This document shows, in pieces, positions 8,970 through 16,070 of a stretch of 64,000 nucleotides of DNA. Source of the stretch: Paraburkholderia silvatlantica. GTDB taxonomy: Bacteria > Pseudomonadota > Gammaproteobacteria > Burkholderiales > Burkholderiaceae. The stretch is from positions 147,529 through 211,528 of the forward strand of contig NZ_QEOL01000012.1 in the NCBI RefSeq assembly GCF_003096715.1, in the 5' to 3' direction. Every line of letters starts with the position of its first letter. The stretch's first letter is position 1. Below the pieces are notes generated by a model. That model saw nothing but the letters and a program-made list of their open reading frames with translations, was not told the DNA's origin and did not search any database. The position numbers and the translations under genes were made by a program.

Positions 8970-10017
8970 GGATGTAAGGTCCGAGCAGGGACAGGTCGGC
9001 GACACTCAAGCGGTCGGAAGCAGTTTTGGCTTGATGCCAGTATGGATAAAGGAGCGGCGGTGCGCTGAGGCGATCGAGCTGCGCGCGCTCTTCGTGGGAT
9101 AGCTGGAGGTGGACCGCACCAAGATTGTCCTCGAGTTGCGCGAGGGTGCGGGCACCGATGACCAGCGATGTCACGCCGGGCTTTGTGAGCAGCCACGCAA
9201 GCGCAACCTGTGCGGCGCTTACGTCGTGATCCTCTGCGATGGCGATGAGTGCTTCTACGACGTCGTAAAGCAGGGTGACGTCACGGACCGGCGGCTCGTC
9301 CCACTCGCCAAGGTGCCGCGATCCGGGGGGCGCAACACTGTTCCGACGATATTTTCCCGACAGCAGACCTCCGGAAAGCGGGCTCCATACCAGCGTACCC
9401 AGGCCCTGGTCTAGCGTGATCGGCACGAGCTCGTATTCGGCTTCGCGCGCTATCAGGGAGTAGTAGATTTGCTGGCTTACAAAGCGTGCGTACTGGTACC
9501 GCGCTGAGGTGGCAAGCGCTTTCATGAGGTGCCACCCCGAATAATTGGATGCACCGATATAGCGGACCTTTCCGGAGCGCACCAGTGTGTCGAGCGCTTC
9601 GAGCGTCTCCTCAAGCGGTGTGGTGCCGTCCCACTCGTGCAGGTAGAAAAGGTCGATGTGGTCCGTTTTCAGGCGACGCAGGCTTGCCTCGCACTCGCGG
9701 ATCAGATGGTGGCGTGACGCGCCGGCATCGTTGGGGCCATCTCCCACAGGCATCCGTGCCTTGGTCGAGATCAGAAAGTCATGGCGATGTCCGCCGAGTG
9801 CTTCGCCCAGAATCTCCTCGGCGTGACCGTACGAATAGACATTGGCGGTATCGATGAGATTGACGCCTGCTTCGGCACAGCGAGCGATCTGTTCCCGGGC
9901 GCTCTCCAGACCGGTTGACCCGACCGCGCCGAACTTTCCTTCGCCGGCGAAAGTTAGCGTCCCAAGAGAGAGCACCGATACGCGCAATCCGGACTGTCCG
10001 AGTTGCCGATATTCCAT
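8950..10017 (-). CDS. Aldo/keto reductase
   Basis: A 355-residue NADPH-dependent oxidoreductase of the AKR fold. It starts MEYRQLGQSGLRVSVLSLGT. The catalytic tetrad is visible as Asp and Tyr in NLIDTANVYSYGHAEEILG, Lys in FLISTKARM and His in DLFYLHEWDGTTP. The cofactor region GARTLAQLEDNLGA and the strand KVRYIGASNYSGW are also typical. The start at 10017 fits the family N-terminus; upstream codons in the same frame do not. Its last 20 bases overlap the first-copy MRJP gene, consistent with one operon. It probably reduces an aldehyde or ketone generated or handled by the exported neighbours, but the substrate cannot be told. Confidence 0.92.
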   Translation of the reverse strand: MEYRQLGQSGLRVSVLSLGTLTFAGEGKFGAVGSTGLESAREQIARCAEAGVNLIDTANVYSYGHAEEILGEALGGHRHDFLISTKARMPVGDGPNDAGASRHHLIRECEASLRRLKTDHIDLFYLHEWDGTTPLEETLEALDTLVRSGKVRYIGASNYSGWHLMKALATSARYQYARFVSQQIYYSLIAREAEYELVPITLDQGLGTLVWSPLSGGLLSGKYRRNSVAPPGSRHLGEWDEPPVRDVTLLYDVVEALIAIAEDHDVSAAQVALAWLLTKPGVTSLVIGARTLAQLEDNLGAVHLQLSHEERAQLDRLSAPPLLYPYWHQAKTASDRLSVADLSLLGPYIHAGAAS

Positions 10018-10057
10018 AGGATTGTTCCGTCTTGATGAGTGATCCGCGAGACACTGC

Positions 10058-10606
10058 TCAGCGACCAATGCGATCCTGGAGCTGGGCGAGCGCGTCGGCT
10101 GCACACGCCTCGTCCCTGTCACCGCCGGGCGCACCTGACACGCCGAGTCCACCCAGCACACTGTTGCCTGATCGGATCGTCACGCCACCCGGCACGAAAA
10201 GTACTTCGGGGATTGTGTTGAGCCCCGCATCGGCGGGGCCGCCGTGACCGGCGCGCAGCAATTCGCCGGTCGATCGCATACCGAAAGCCTGGCCGTACGA
10301 GTAGGCTGTATAGGCTTTTCGGTAGGACACGGAGAGCGATTGCAGCGGGACGCTATCGCCTTTCACGACAGCCTGCTGATGGCCGCTCGTGTCGACCACG
10401 GTGGCGGTGACCGAATAGCCGCGCTGCTCGCACAGTTCGACGGCTTTCACGGCAAGCTCATTTGCAACCCGCCACGCCAGCTTTTGCGTCGTCACAATGC
10501 TGTCATTGGCCGGCGCGGCGCATGCAGATGCACATGCGAGTACAGACAGGCAGACAAGTGAGCAGCATACGGCGCGGTGTCGGGACCAGGAGTTTCTGTC
10601 TTTCAT
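10058..10606 (-). CDS. GlcG/HbpS-family (PF03928-like) exported protein
   Basis: A 182-residue protein with a signal peptide (LVCLSVLACASACA|A) and then the GlcG/HbpS domain: helix KLAWRVANELAVKAVELCEQ, strand YSVTATVVDTSGHQQAVV, helix SVSYRKAYTAYSYG and the C-terminal VLGGLGVSGAPGGDRDEACA. Some family members bind haem or sense redox state, while others sit beside oxidoreductases with no known ligand. It lies 40 bp before the aldo/keto reductase and 61 bp after the second MRJP-like gene, in the same operon. The grouping suggests handling of an aromatic or quinonoid compound in the periplasm; that is inference. Confidence 0.87.
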   Translation of the reverse strand: MKDRNSWSRHRAVCCSLVCLSVLACASACAAPANDSIVTTQKLAWRVANELAVKAVELCEQRGYSVTATVVDTSGHQQAVVKGDSVPLQSLSVSYRKAYTAYSYGQAFGMRSTGELLRAGHGGPADAGLNTIPEVLFVPGGVTIRSGNSVLGGLGVSGAPGGDRDEACAADALAQLQDRIGR

Positions 10607-10667
10607 GAGGCCCTTCTTCGTGCGGGGTCAGAGGGAGCAGCAGGTACCGCAGCCGGAAGAACAGGGA

Positions 10668-11864
10668 CTAGCCGGCAGGCTGCCGGTCGACTGACGGCGC
10701 TTCATCGATGGGCGCGCGAATCAGCAGATAGGGCGGCTGCCGCAGATCGTGGCCGCCGTTGAAACCCGGCAGGCGGTTCCATTGCCCCAAGCTCACATAC
10801 ACGTAGTGCCCGGCGACGAAGATCGCGTCGGGCCAGACGATGCGCGGATCCCGGACGACGACATCGAAGTGCCCGTCCGGATAGCGGCGCAGGATCTCGT
10901 CGTGCTCCGAGTCTGTCGTGTAGATGCGGTTTTCGCTGTCGGTTGCGAGTCCGTCGGCGGTGCCTTTTTCACCTTCGTTGCTCACGGCCGCCGAGAGCTG
11001 CGCATCGCTGGTGTCGAAATTGGCCAGCAGGTCGGTCGGGACGCTGTAGAGCCGCCTGCTCGACAAGGGGCTGTAGTAAAGGCGGGAGCTGTCTGCGCTG
11101 AGCGTGATGCCATCCACACCACCGACGGGAAACGTCGGGTGCTTTGCATCGTATCGCAGCGGCCGACCTTCCAGTACGGTCATGAAATCCGGCTCGGCTT
11201 GCGTCGACGGATCGTGTGCAAGAACGCGCCGCTGGCGGCCTGTGGCGAGATCGACGACGACGATTGCAGGTGAGGTGCCGAATGACGAGTCCGCGATATA
11301 GGCGGTGCCCTGTTCTCCGTGCGTGAGGTCCACGCGCAGATCGTTCATGTGGCTGTCGGGAAGCAGTGCAGGCGCCTTCAGGACAACAGTCGCGATTATC
11401 GAATCTGTAGCGGGATCAATGCCGACGATCTTGGCGCCGCCAGGCGGGATGGGGTGTCCTGCGCGCTTTCCGTCATCGATCAACCAGATTCGACCCCGCG
11501 CATCGATGGTCATGCCGTGAACCGAGACGAGCCGCTCGGCGGCGGCGCGGTCCGAGGGAAGGCTGTGCGCCGCATCCGGATAGGGAACGAGCCGTCCGTC
11601 TTTCAGTTCGGCAAGCGTCGGGCCCTTGTGATCCTCGGCGTGGCGCGGAAAGCCAACAAAGATGCGTCCGTCATGGGTAACAACAACGCCCGATGGGCCC
11701 GGACCATAAAACCGCGCCACGACTTCGAGCGACCCCGCCGACACGCCGCCCTGATCATGGGTATCCGTGACGCCCGGAAGGGGCGCGACCTGGGCGGCGG
11801 CGAGCGCGGAGAACGTGCTTGCCAGCACGCCGACCATCCATCGGCGAGATATTGTCATTCTCAT
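10668..11864 (-). CDS. MRJP/Yellow-family secreted beta-propeller protein, second copy; first gene of the operon
   Basis: A 398-residue paralogue of the protein at 7713-8969, sharing its motif order: SGVVVTHDGRIFVGFPR, RIWLIDDGKRAGHP, GGAKIVGIDPAT, MNDLRVDLTHGEQGTAYIAD, GGVDGITLSADSSRLYYSPL and RLPGFNGGHDLRQPPYLLIR. A signal peptide (WMVGVLASTFSALAAA) directs export. ATG at 11864 or 11858 may be used. A LacI-type palindrome (GAAACCGGTTCC, 11868-11879) sits directly before the start, and a LysR gene diverges 100 bp away. Either regulator may control this operon. The enzymatic role is unknown. Confidence 0.86.
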   Translation of the reverse strand: MRMTISRRWMVGVLASTFSALAAAQVAPLPGVTDTHDQGGVSAGSLEVVARFYGPGPSGVVVTHDGRIFVGFPRHAEDHKGPTLAELKDGRLVPYPDAAHSLPSDRAAAERLVSVHGMTIDARGRIWLIDDGKRAGHPIPPGGAKIVGIDPATDSIIATVVLKAPALLPDSHMNDLRVDLTHGEQGTAYIADSSFGTSPAIVVVDLATGRQRRVLAHDPSTQAEPDFMTVLEGRPLRYDAKHPTFPVGGVDGITLSADSSRLYYSPLSSRRLYSVPTDLLANFDTSDAQLSAAVSNEGEKGTADGLATDSENRIYTTDSEHDEILRRYPDGHFDVVVRDPRIVWPDAIFVAGHYVYVSLGQWNRLPGFNGGHDLRQPPYLLIRAPIDEAPSVDRQPAG

Positions 11865-11867
11865 AAT

Positions 11868-11879
11868 GAAACCGGTTCC
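11868..11879. promoter_or_regulatory. LacI-type operator candidate before the MRJP operon
   Basis: GAAACCGGTTCC is a near-perfect 12-bp palindrome with a perfect 8-bp core AACCGGTT and the central CG typical of LacI/GalR operators. It lies four bases before the first ATG of the second MRJP-like gene, within the divergent gap to a LysR gene. The same core occurs twice before levansucrase (13507-13540). Binding is inferred. Confidence 0.5.
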
Positions 11880-11966
11880 ATGCTAACGTTCTCCAGTATC
11901 CACAGGAAGACGGCGGCCGGTAAGCCATCTGACCCGGAAACTTCTTACGGAAAAGCCGAAAGACGG

Positions 11967-12869
11967 ATGCGCGACATCAATGACATGCAGGTGTTTGTGG
12001 AAGTAGCTAAATTGGGGTCATTGTCGGCCGCTGGGCGCAAACTCGGACTCGCGACTTCGGTTGTTAGCGAACGTATTGCGTCACTTGAAGCGCGCTTCGG
12101 CGTCAAGCTGATTGTGCGCACGACTCGCCGCCAGTCACTCACGGATGCCGGACGGACCTGGCTTGCGCACTGTGAGAGCCTCCTCGCGGACTTCCTGAAG
12201 GCACAGCAGGCGGTGCAGCGTTATCGCGACACGCCTCAGGGCGTCCTGCGCGTCACTGCGCCCACGCCGCTCGGGCGTCGGTGCATTGCTCCGCTGATCG
12301 GTGCATTTGCGGCGTGCCATCCGGACATTCGTATCAGCCTGCTGCTGGACGACCGGATGTCAGACATCGTTGCGGAAGGGTTCGATGTGGCAATACGGGG
12401 TGGCCCGGTCAGGGATACGTCGCTGGTTGGCCGCGTGATTGCCACCTCAAGGCGAGTTGTCGTCGCAAGTCAGGCGTATCTTGAGCGCAATGGAGCGCCG
12501 GCAACCCCTGGCGATCTGCGCAACCATGTGTGTATCGTTCACAACCCGGATGCGAATCTTTCTGCCACCTGGCGATTCGGACGCGGCGACGTGGCGCAGG
12601 TCATTCGAATCGAAGGAGCGCTCACCAGCAACAATTCGGAATTGCCTGTGCTGTGGGCACGCGCGGGTGTCGGGCTGACGCAGAAATCGTGGTGGGAAGT
12701 TGCTGCAGAGGTCGAACGGGGTGAACTGACGACGGTTCTCGACGCTTTCGAACCCGAGCCCATCTCCTTTCTTGCGCTACATCCGGTACAACGCTCACAG
12801 TCCAAGAAAGTCGAATTGTTCATCGACTTTCTGGTTGATTCGTTTTCCACCGAGCTGTCGTCAATGTGA
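11967..12869 (+). CDS. LysR-family transcriptional regulator, divergent from the MRJP operon
   Basis: A 300-residue LTTR. The winged HTH is MQVFVEVAKLGSLSAAGRKL with RIASLEARFGVKLIVRTTRR, followed by the linker helix and an effector domain starting VLRVTAPTPLGRRCIAPLI and including DVAIRGGPVRDTSLVGRVI. It belongs to the common CrgA-like class. The ATG at 11967 matches the usual family N-terminus (MRDINDMQVF); an in-frame ATG at 11880 would add 29 residues and run close to the divergent start. Such regulators commonly control the divergent neighbour, here the MRJP/aldo-keto reductase operon; the inducer is unknown. Confidence 0.92.
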   Translation: MRDINDMQVFVEVAKLGSLSAAGRKLGLATSVVSERIASLEARFGVKLIVRTTRRQSLTDAGRTWLAHCESLLADFLKAQQAVQRYRDTPQGVLRVTAPTPLGRRCIAPLIGAFAACHPDIRISLLLDDRMSDIVAEGFDVAIRGGPVRDTSLVGRVIATSRRVVVASQAYLERNGAPATPGDLRNHVCIVHNPDANLSATWRFGRGDVAQVIRIEGALTSNNSELPVLWARAGVGLTQKSWWEVAAEVERGELTTVLDAFEPEPISFLALHPVQRSQSKKVELFIDFLVDSFSTELSSM

Positions 12870-13506
12870 TGCGCCCGCAACGCGGCGCCTCGTCCAATGG
12901 CATGCGGCTGTGCGCCAGCAGTGGATGGCGAGTGGCCACCGACGCCATCAAAGCTCCCCAAAAAGCAGGTTCTGGTGCATCAATGATGCCATCGTCGACC
13001 TTCCGACCGCCCGACCTGACGTCGTACCAGTCGTCGTGCCGTCCTTTGCTGTGCTGTGCCAGCGGATCGATGCCACAGGCCTGCGGATGGCAAAACGGCC
13101 GGCACGGCTCGGTCTGCCCAATGCTGTGAGGTCGCTCGTAGCGCGAGGCCCGGCCTTCGGACCGAGCCACCACACGCGACGCATGCTTGCACAGCCACCA
13201 TCGCAGGAATGTGTCTCGGCTGACCGCCGGGCCGCGCACATGGAGTTTGACCAGCGTGACGGCCTCATGGCCGATGATGCCCGGCAAGCGTTTGGTGCAA
13301 TCTGCATGGGTTTGTTTGTATGTATTTCCCGGTAATTAATTGGTAATCCGTATTTTCCACGTGGTGTGACGATCGCGAATTATCAACATGCTGTCGCGCA
13401 CACCCACGTGTGAACCTCAGTGACGATGTCTGTGAGCGAAACGGGTAATCATCGCTCCGGTGAAAGCAAATAGTAATTTCACTTAATAAAAATATCATTT
13501 GATTAC
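12870..13506. other. Gap before levansucrase, no gene assigned
   Basis: About 640 bp with long open frames on both strands between 12900 and 13335, none with recognisable family motifs or a good ribosome-binding site. I regard them as GC-rich shadows or a decayed gene. From about 13330 the base composition turns AT-rich (AATTAATTGG, AAATAGTAATTTCACTTAATA), as expected for the levansucrase promoter. Confidence 0.35.
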
Positions 13507-13540
13507 AAAACCGGTTAGGTTTAGCATTCAAACCGGTTTG
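13507..13540. promoter_or_regulatory. Pair of LacI-type operators before levansucrase
   Basis: AAAACCGGTTAG (13507-13518) and the perfect 12-bp palindrome CAAACCGGTTTG (13529-13540) have centres 22 bp apart, about two helical turns, so they lie on the same DNA face. They sit 47-80 bp before the levansucrase ATG, downstream of the AT-rich presumed promoter. This arrangement suits repression by a LacI-type protein with a sugar inducer. The regulator is not known; a LacI gene starts at the left window edge. Confidence 0.6.
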
Positions 13541-13586
13541 GAAGGTCTCTCCCTGTGCTTCCCATCCCCTGTGATACGAGGTCCAC

Positions 13587-15185
13587 ATGAAATATTCGAA
13601 TGCTTCTCGTCAACGCTCTTTGAGCAAACGTTTGCTTTTGGGGCTCGCTGCGATGTCGTCCGTCTGCGCGGTTCCGGCACACGCCCAAACTTCGTCGCCA
13701 GTATCGGGCTTCCCAGCTCCGACTCCGCATACGCAGCAGGCCTACGACCCAGAGGGCAACTTCACCATGCGCTGGACGCGTGCCGACATCCGGCAGATCC
13801 TGGCGCAGTCACATACGGCGACAGCGGTGGACAAGAACTCGCTGCCGCAGGCACTGACGATGCCGGACATTCCGCAGGACTTCCCGTTGATCAACCCGAA
13901 CGTGTGGGTGTGGGATACGTGGCCGCTTGCGGATCTTCATGCGAACCAGTTGAGCTACAAGGGCTGGGAAGTCATCTTCTCCCTGACCGCGGACCCTCAT
14001 GCCGGTTACACATTCGATGACCGGCATGTCCACGCCCGTATCGGCTTCTTTTATCGCCGCGCAGGCATACCAGCATCGCAACGCCCGGCCGACGGAGGAT
14101 GGACCTGGGGCGGCCATCTGTTCCCGGACGGTGCAAGCGTGAAAGTGTTCGGTACGGCGCCGATGACCAACAACGCTGAATGGTCGGGTTCGGCGCGCTT
14201 CCTGGGCGGAGACAACGTGAGCCTCTACTACACGGCCCTGTCGTTTAACCGGTCTGCCCCGGGCGGATCGGACATCACTGCGCCGATCGCTATCATCACG
14301 CGGGCGGACGGCCATATTCATGCAGATGACAAGCACGTCTGGTTCAGCGGTTTCGACGATCACAAGGCGCTGCTGCAGCCTGACGGTGTGATGTACCAGA
14401 CCGGGCAGCAGAACGACTACTATTCGTTCCGCGATCCGTTTGTCTTTACCGACCCTGCGCATCCGGGCAAGACATACATGGTGTTCGAAGGCAACACGGG
14501 TGGTCCGCGTGGGGCGCGTACCTGTACCGACGCCGACCTCGGTTACGCGCCCAACGACCCGTATCGCGAAGACCTGAACACGGTGATGAACATGGGGGCG
14601 ATTTACCAGAAAGCGAACGTGGGCCTCGCGATCGCAACCAACAAGCAACTGACCGAGTGGAAATTTCTTCCGCCAATCCTGTCGGCAAACTGCGTGGATG
14701 ACCAGACTGAGCGGCCGCAGATCTTCATGAAGGACGGCAAGTACTATCTGTTCACGATCAGTCACCGTGCGACCATGGCAGCCGGTGTGGACGGGCCGGA
14801 CGGCGTGTACGGATTCGTCGGTAACGGCATCCGTAGCGACTTTGAGCCACTGAACGGGGGGGGAGGTCTCGTGCTCGGCAATCCTACCGATTTCAGCGCA
14901 CCGATCGGCGCGCCATATGCCGAGGACCCGAACCAGAATCCGCGCGCATTCCAGTCGTATTCGCACTACGTGATGCCGGGGGGGCTCGTCGAGTCGTTCA
15001 TTGATGCCATCGGGGCACGCCGCGGCGGCACGCTTGCCCCGACCGTGAAGGTGAACATCAGTGGCACGTCAACGGCAGTCGATCGCTCCTACGGCAGCGG
15101 CGGGCTGGGAGGCTATGGCGATATTCCGGCCAATATGCCGGCAACGGGCGATGGTCACAATGACGGTGGCAACTCGAATCATTGA
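13587..15185 (+). CDS. Levansucrase, secreted glycoside hydrolase family 68
   Basis: A 532-residue exported enzyme that splits sucrose and polymerises the fructosyl unit into beta-2,6 levan, releasing glucose. The signal peptide ends near VCAVPAHA|Q. The three GH68 acidic residues are in place: nucleophile Asp in VWDTWPLAD, transition-state stabiliser Asp in SFRDPFVF, and acid/base Glu in DQTERPQIF. Residues 155-185 (GTAPMTNNAEWSGSARFL) and the C-terminal half also fit the family, as does the length. AGG before the ATG supports the start. It appears monocistronic, with two LacI-type operators upstream. No endolevanase or sucrose transporter gene is adjacent. Confidence 0.95.
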   Translation: MKYSNASRQRSLSKRLLLGLAAMSSVCAVPAHAQTSSPVSGFPAPTPHTQQAYDPEGNFTMRWTRADIRQILAQSHTATAVDKNSLPQALTMPDIPQDFPLINPNVWVWDTWPLADLHANQLSYKGWEVIFSLTADPHAGYTFDDRHVHARIGFFYRRAGIPASQRPADGGWTWGGHLFPDGASVKVFGTAPMTNNAEWSGSARFLGGDNVSLYYTALSFNRSAPGGSDITAPIAIITRADGHIHADDKHVWFSGFDDHKALLQPDGVMYQTGQQNDYYSFRDPFVFTDPAHPGKTYMVFEGNTGGPRGARTCTDADLGYAPNDPYREDLNTVMNMGAIYQKANVGLAIATNKQLTEWKFLPPILSANCVDDQTERPQIFMKDGKYYLFTISHRATMAAGVDGPDGVYGFVGNGIRSDFEPLNGGGGLVLGNPTDFSAPIGAPYAEDPNQNPRAFQSYSHYVMPGGLVESFIDAIGARRGGTLAPTVKVNISGTSTAVDRSYGSGGLGGYGDIPANMPATGDGHNDGGNSNH

Positions 15186-15289
15186 GTCCGCCAGGCGGCA
15201 GCACCCATGCAACAGCCAGCAAAAGGTGTTGCCGCACACGAAGTTCGGCTGTGTAGCCGCGTTAGACAAATGGAACAGGGAGTATCGCG

Positions 15290-15532
15290 ATGCCACGCTG
15301 GATTGCTGAGTTGTCTGGCTACCACGGACCTTCATATCTTGCAGTGGCAGACGCCATTGAAAATGCTATTCGTGACGGGGTGCTCAAGACGGGAAGCCGG
15401 TTGCCCCCGCAACGCTTGCTCGCGGATTTTCTCGGCCTGCATGTGAATACGGTGAACCGGGCGATGCGCGTGACGGCGCTTCGCGGGCTCACGGTCGGTA
15501 CCACTCGCAGGGGGACGATCGTTCTCGGGTAA
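15290..15532 (+). CDS. Stand-alone GntR/MocR-type winged-helix protein, 80 residues
   Basis: The whole protein is one GntR winged-helix domain of the MocR/PdxR kind: GPSYLAVADAIENAIRDGVL, then TGSRLPPQRLLADFLGLHVN, TVNRAM and a wing ending RRGTIVLG. In MocR proteins this is followed by a linker and an aminotransferase-like domain of about 350 residues; here a stop comes at once and no such domain is found in any downstream frame. A good GGGAG site precedes the ATG, so it may be a functional DNA-binding mini-protein rather than simple debris. It lies between levansucrase and katG on the same strand; targets are unknown. Confidence 0.7.
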   Translation: MPRWIAELSGYHGPSYLAVADAIENAIRDGVLKTGSRLPPQRLLADFLGLHVNTVNRAMRVTALRGLTVGTTRRGTIVLG

Positions 15533-16070
15533 TCGATAGGAGCGGACGCGCTCGGGTTTGCATGTGGCTAATCTGGAGCGCGAGCGACCCGTGTTTCGCG
15601 CCTGTGCCTGGCGGGGAGACCACCTAACCGGGATATTACAAACCACGACCGCTGCGAACGAGCGGCGCGCGGAGACCATTCATATCCACGCTGACGGCGG
15701 TAGCAGGCACGTCGGCGAAGGTCAAAGCTGAACTGTGAAATCGTTTGGATTCGGTTGCACCACAAGCACTGTGCCGACGTTTGCCGATCCATGATTCAAC
15801 TGGCAATGAGCAATACTATGGATAACTAGAAAATTAAAAATACATGGCTATTTCAACACATTCACAATCTGGCTGACCAGCCGTCTCCCGGTCAGAACTT
15901 CATGGGAGGTTGAGTCCAGGTTTGCGCTGAGTAAGGTAGTTGCAATCCTTTGCTGGTGTGGGGCTGGAAAGAGGCCAGCGGCCGACTATCAGCGAAATAA
16001 ATGTGTTCAATTGGGTTGTGTCATCGAGAACGGATATATTAGGTCACTCTCCCACGCTAACGGAGTACAC
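15533..16070. other. Gap upstream of katG, no gene seen
   Basis: About 540 bp. The last 200 bp are AT-richer and should contain the katG promoter. No aminotransferase domain continuing the preceding MocR-like HTH was found in any frame. No oxyR gene or obvious OxyR site was recognised. Confidence 0.3.

Noticed and set aside
12820..13287. 155-codon minus-strand frame before levansucrase
   Set aside because: No family motifs, no ribosome-binding site, overlaps the end of a LysR gene, and equally long frames exist on the other strand.
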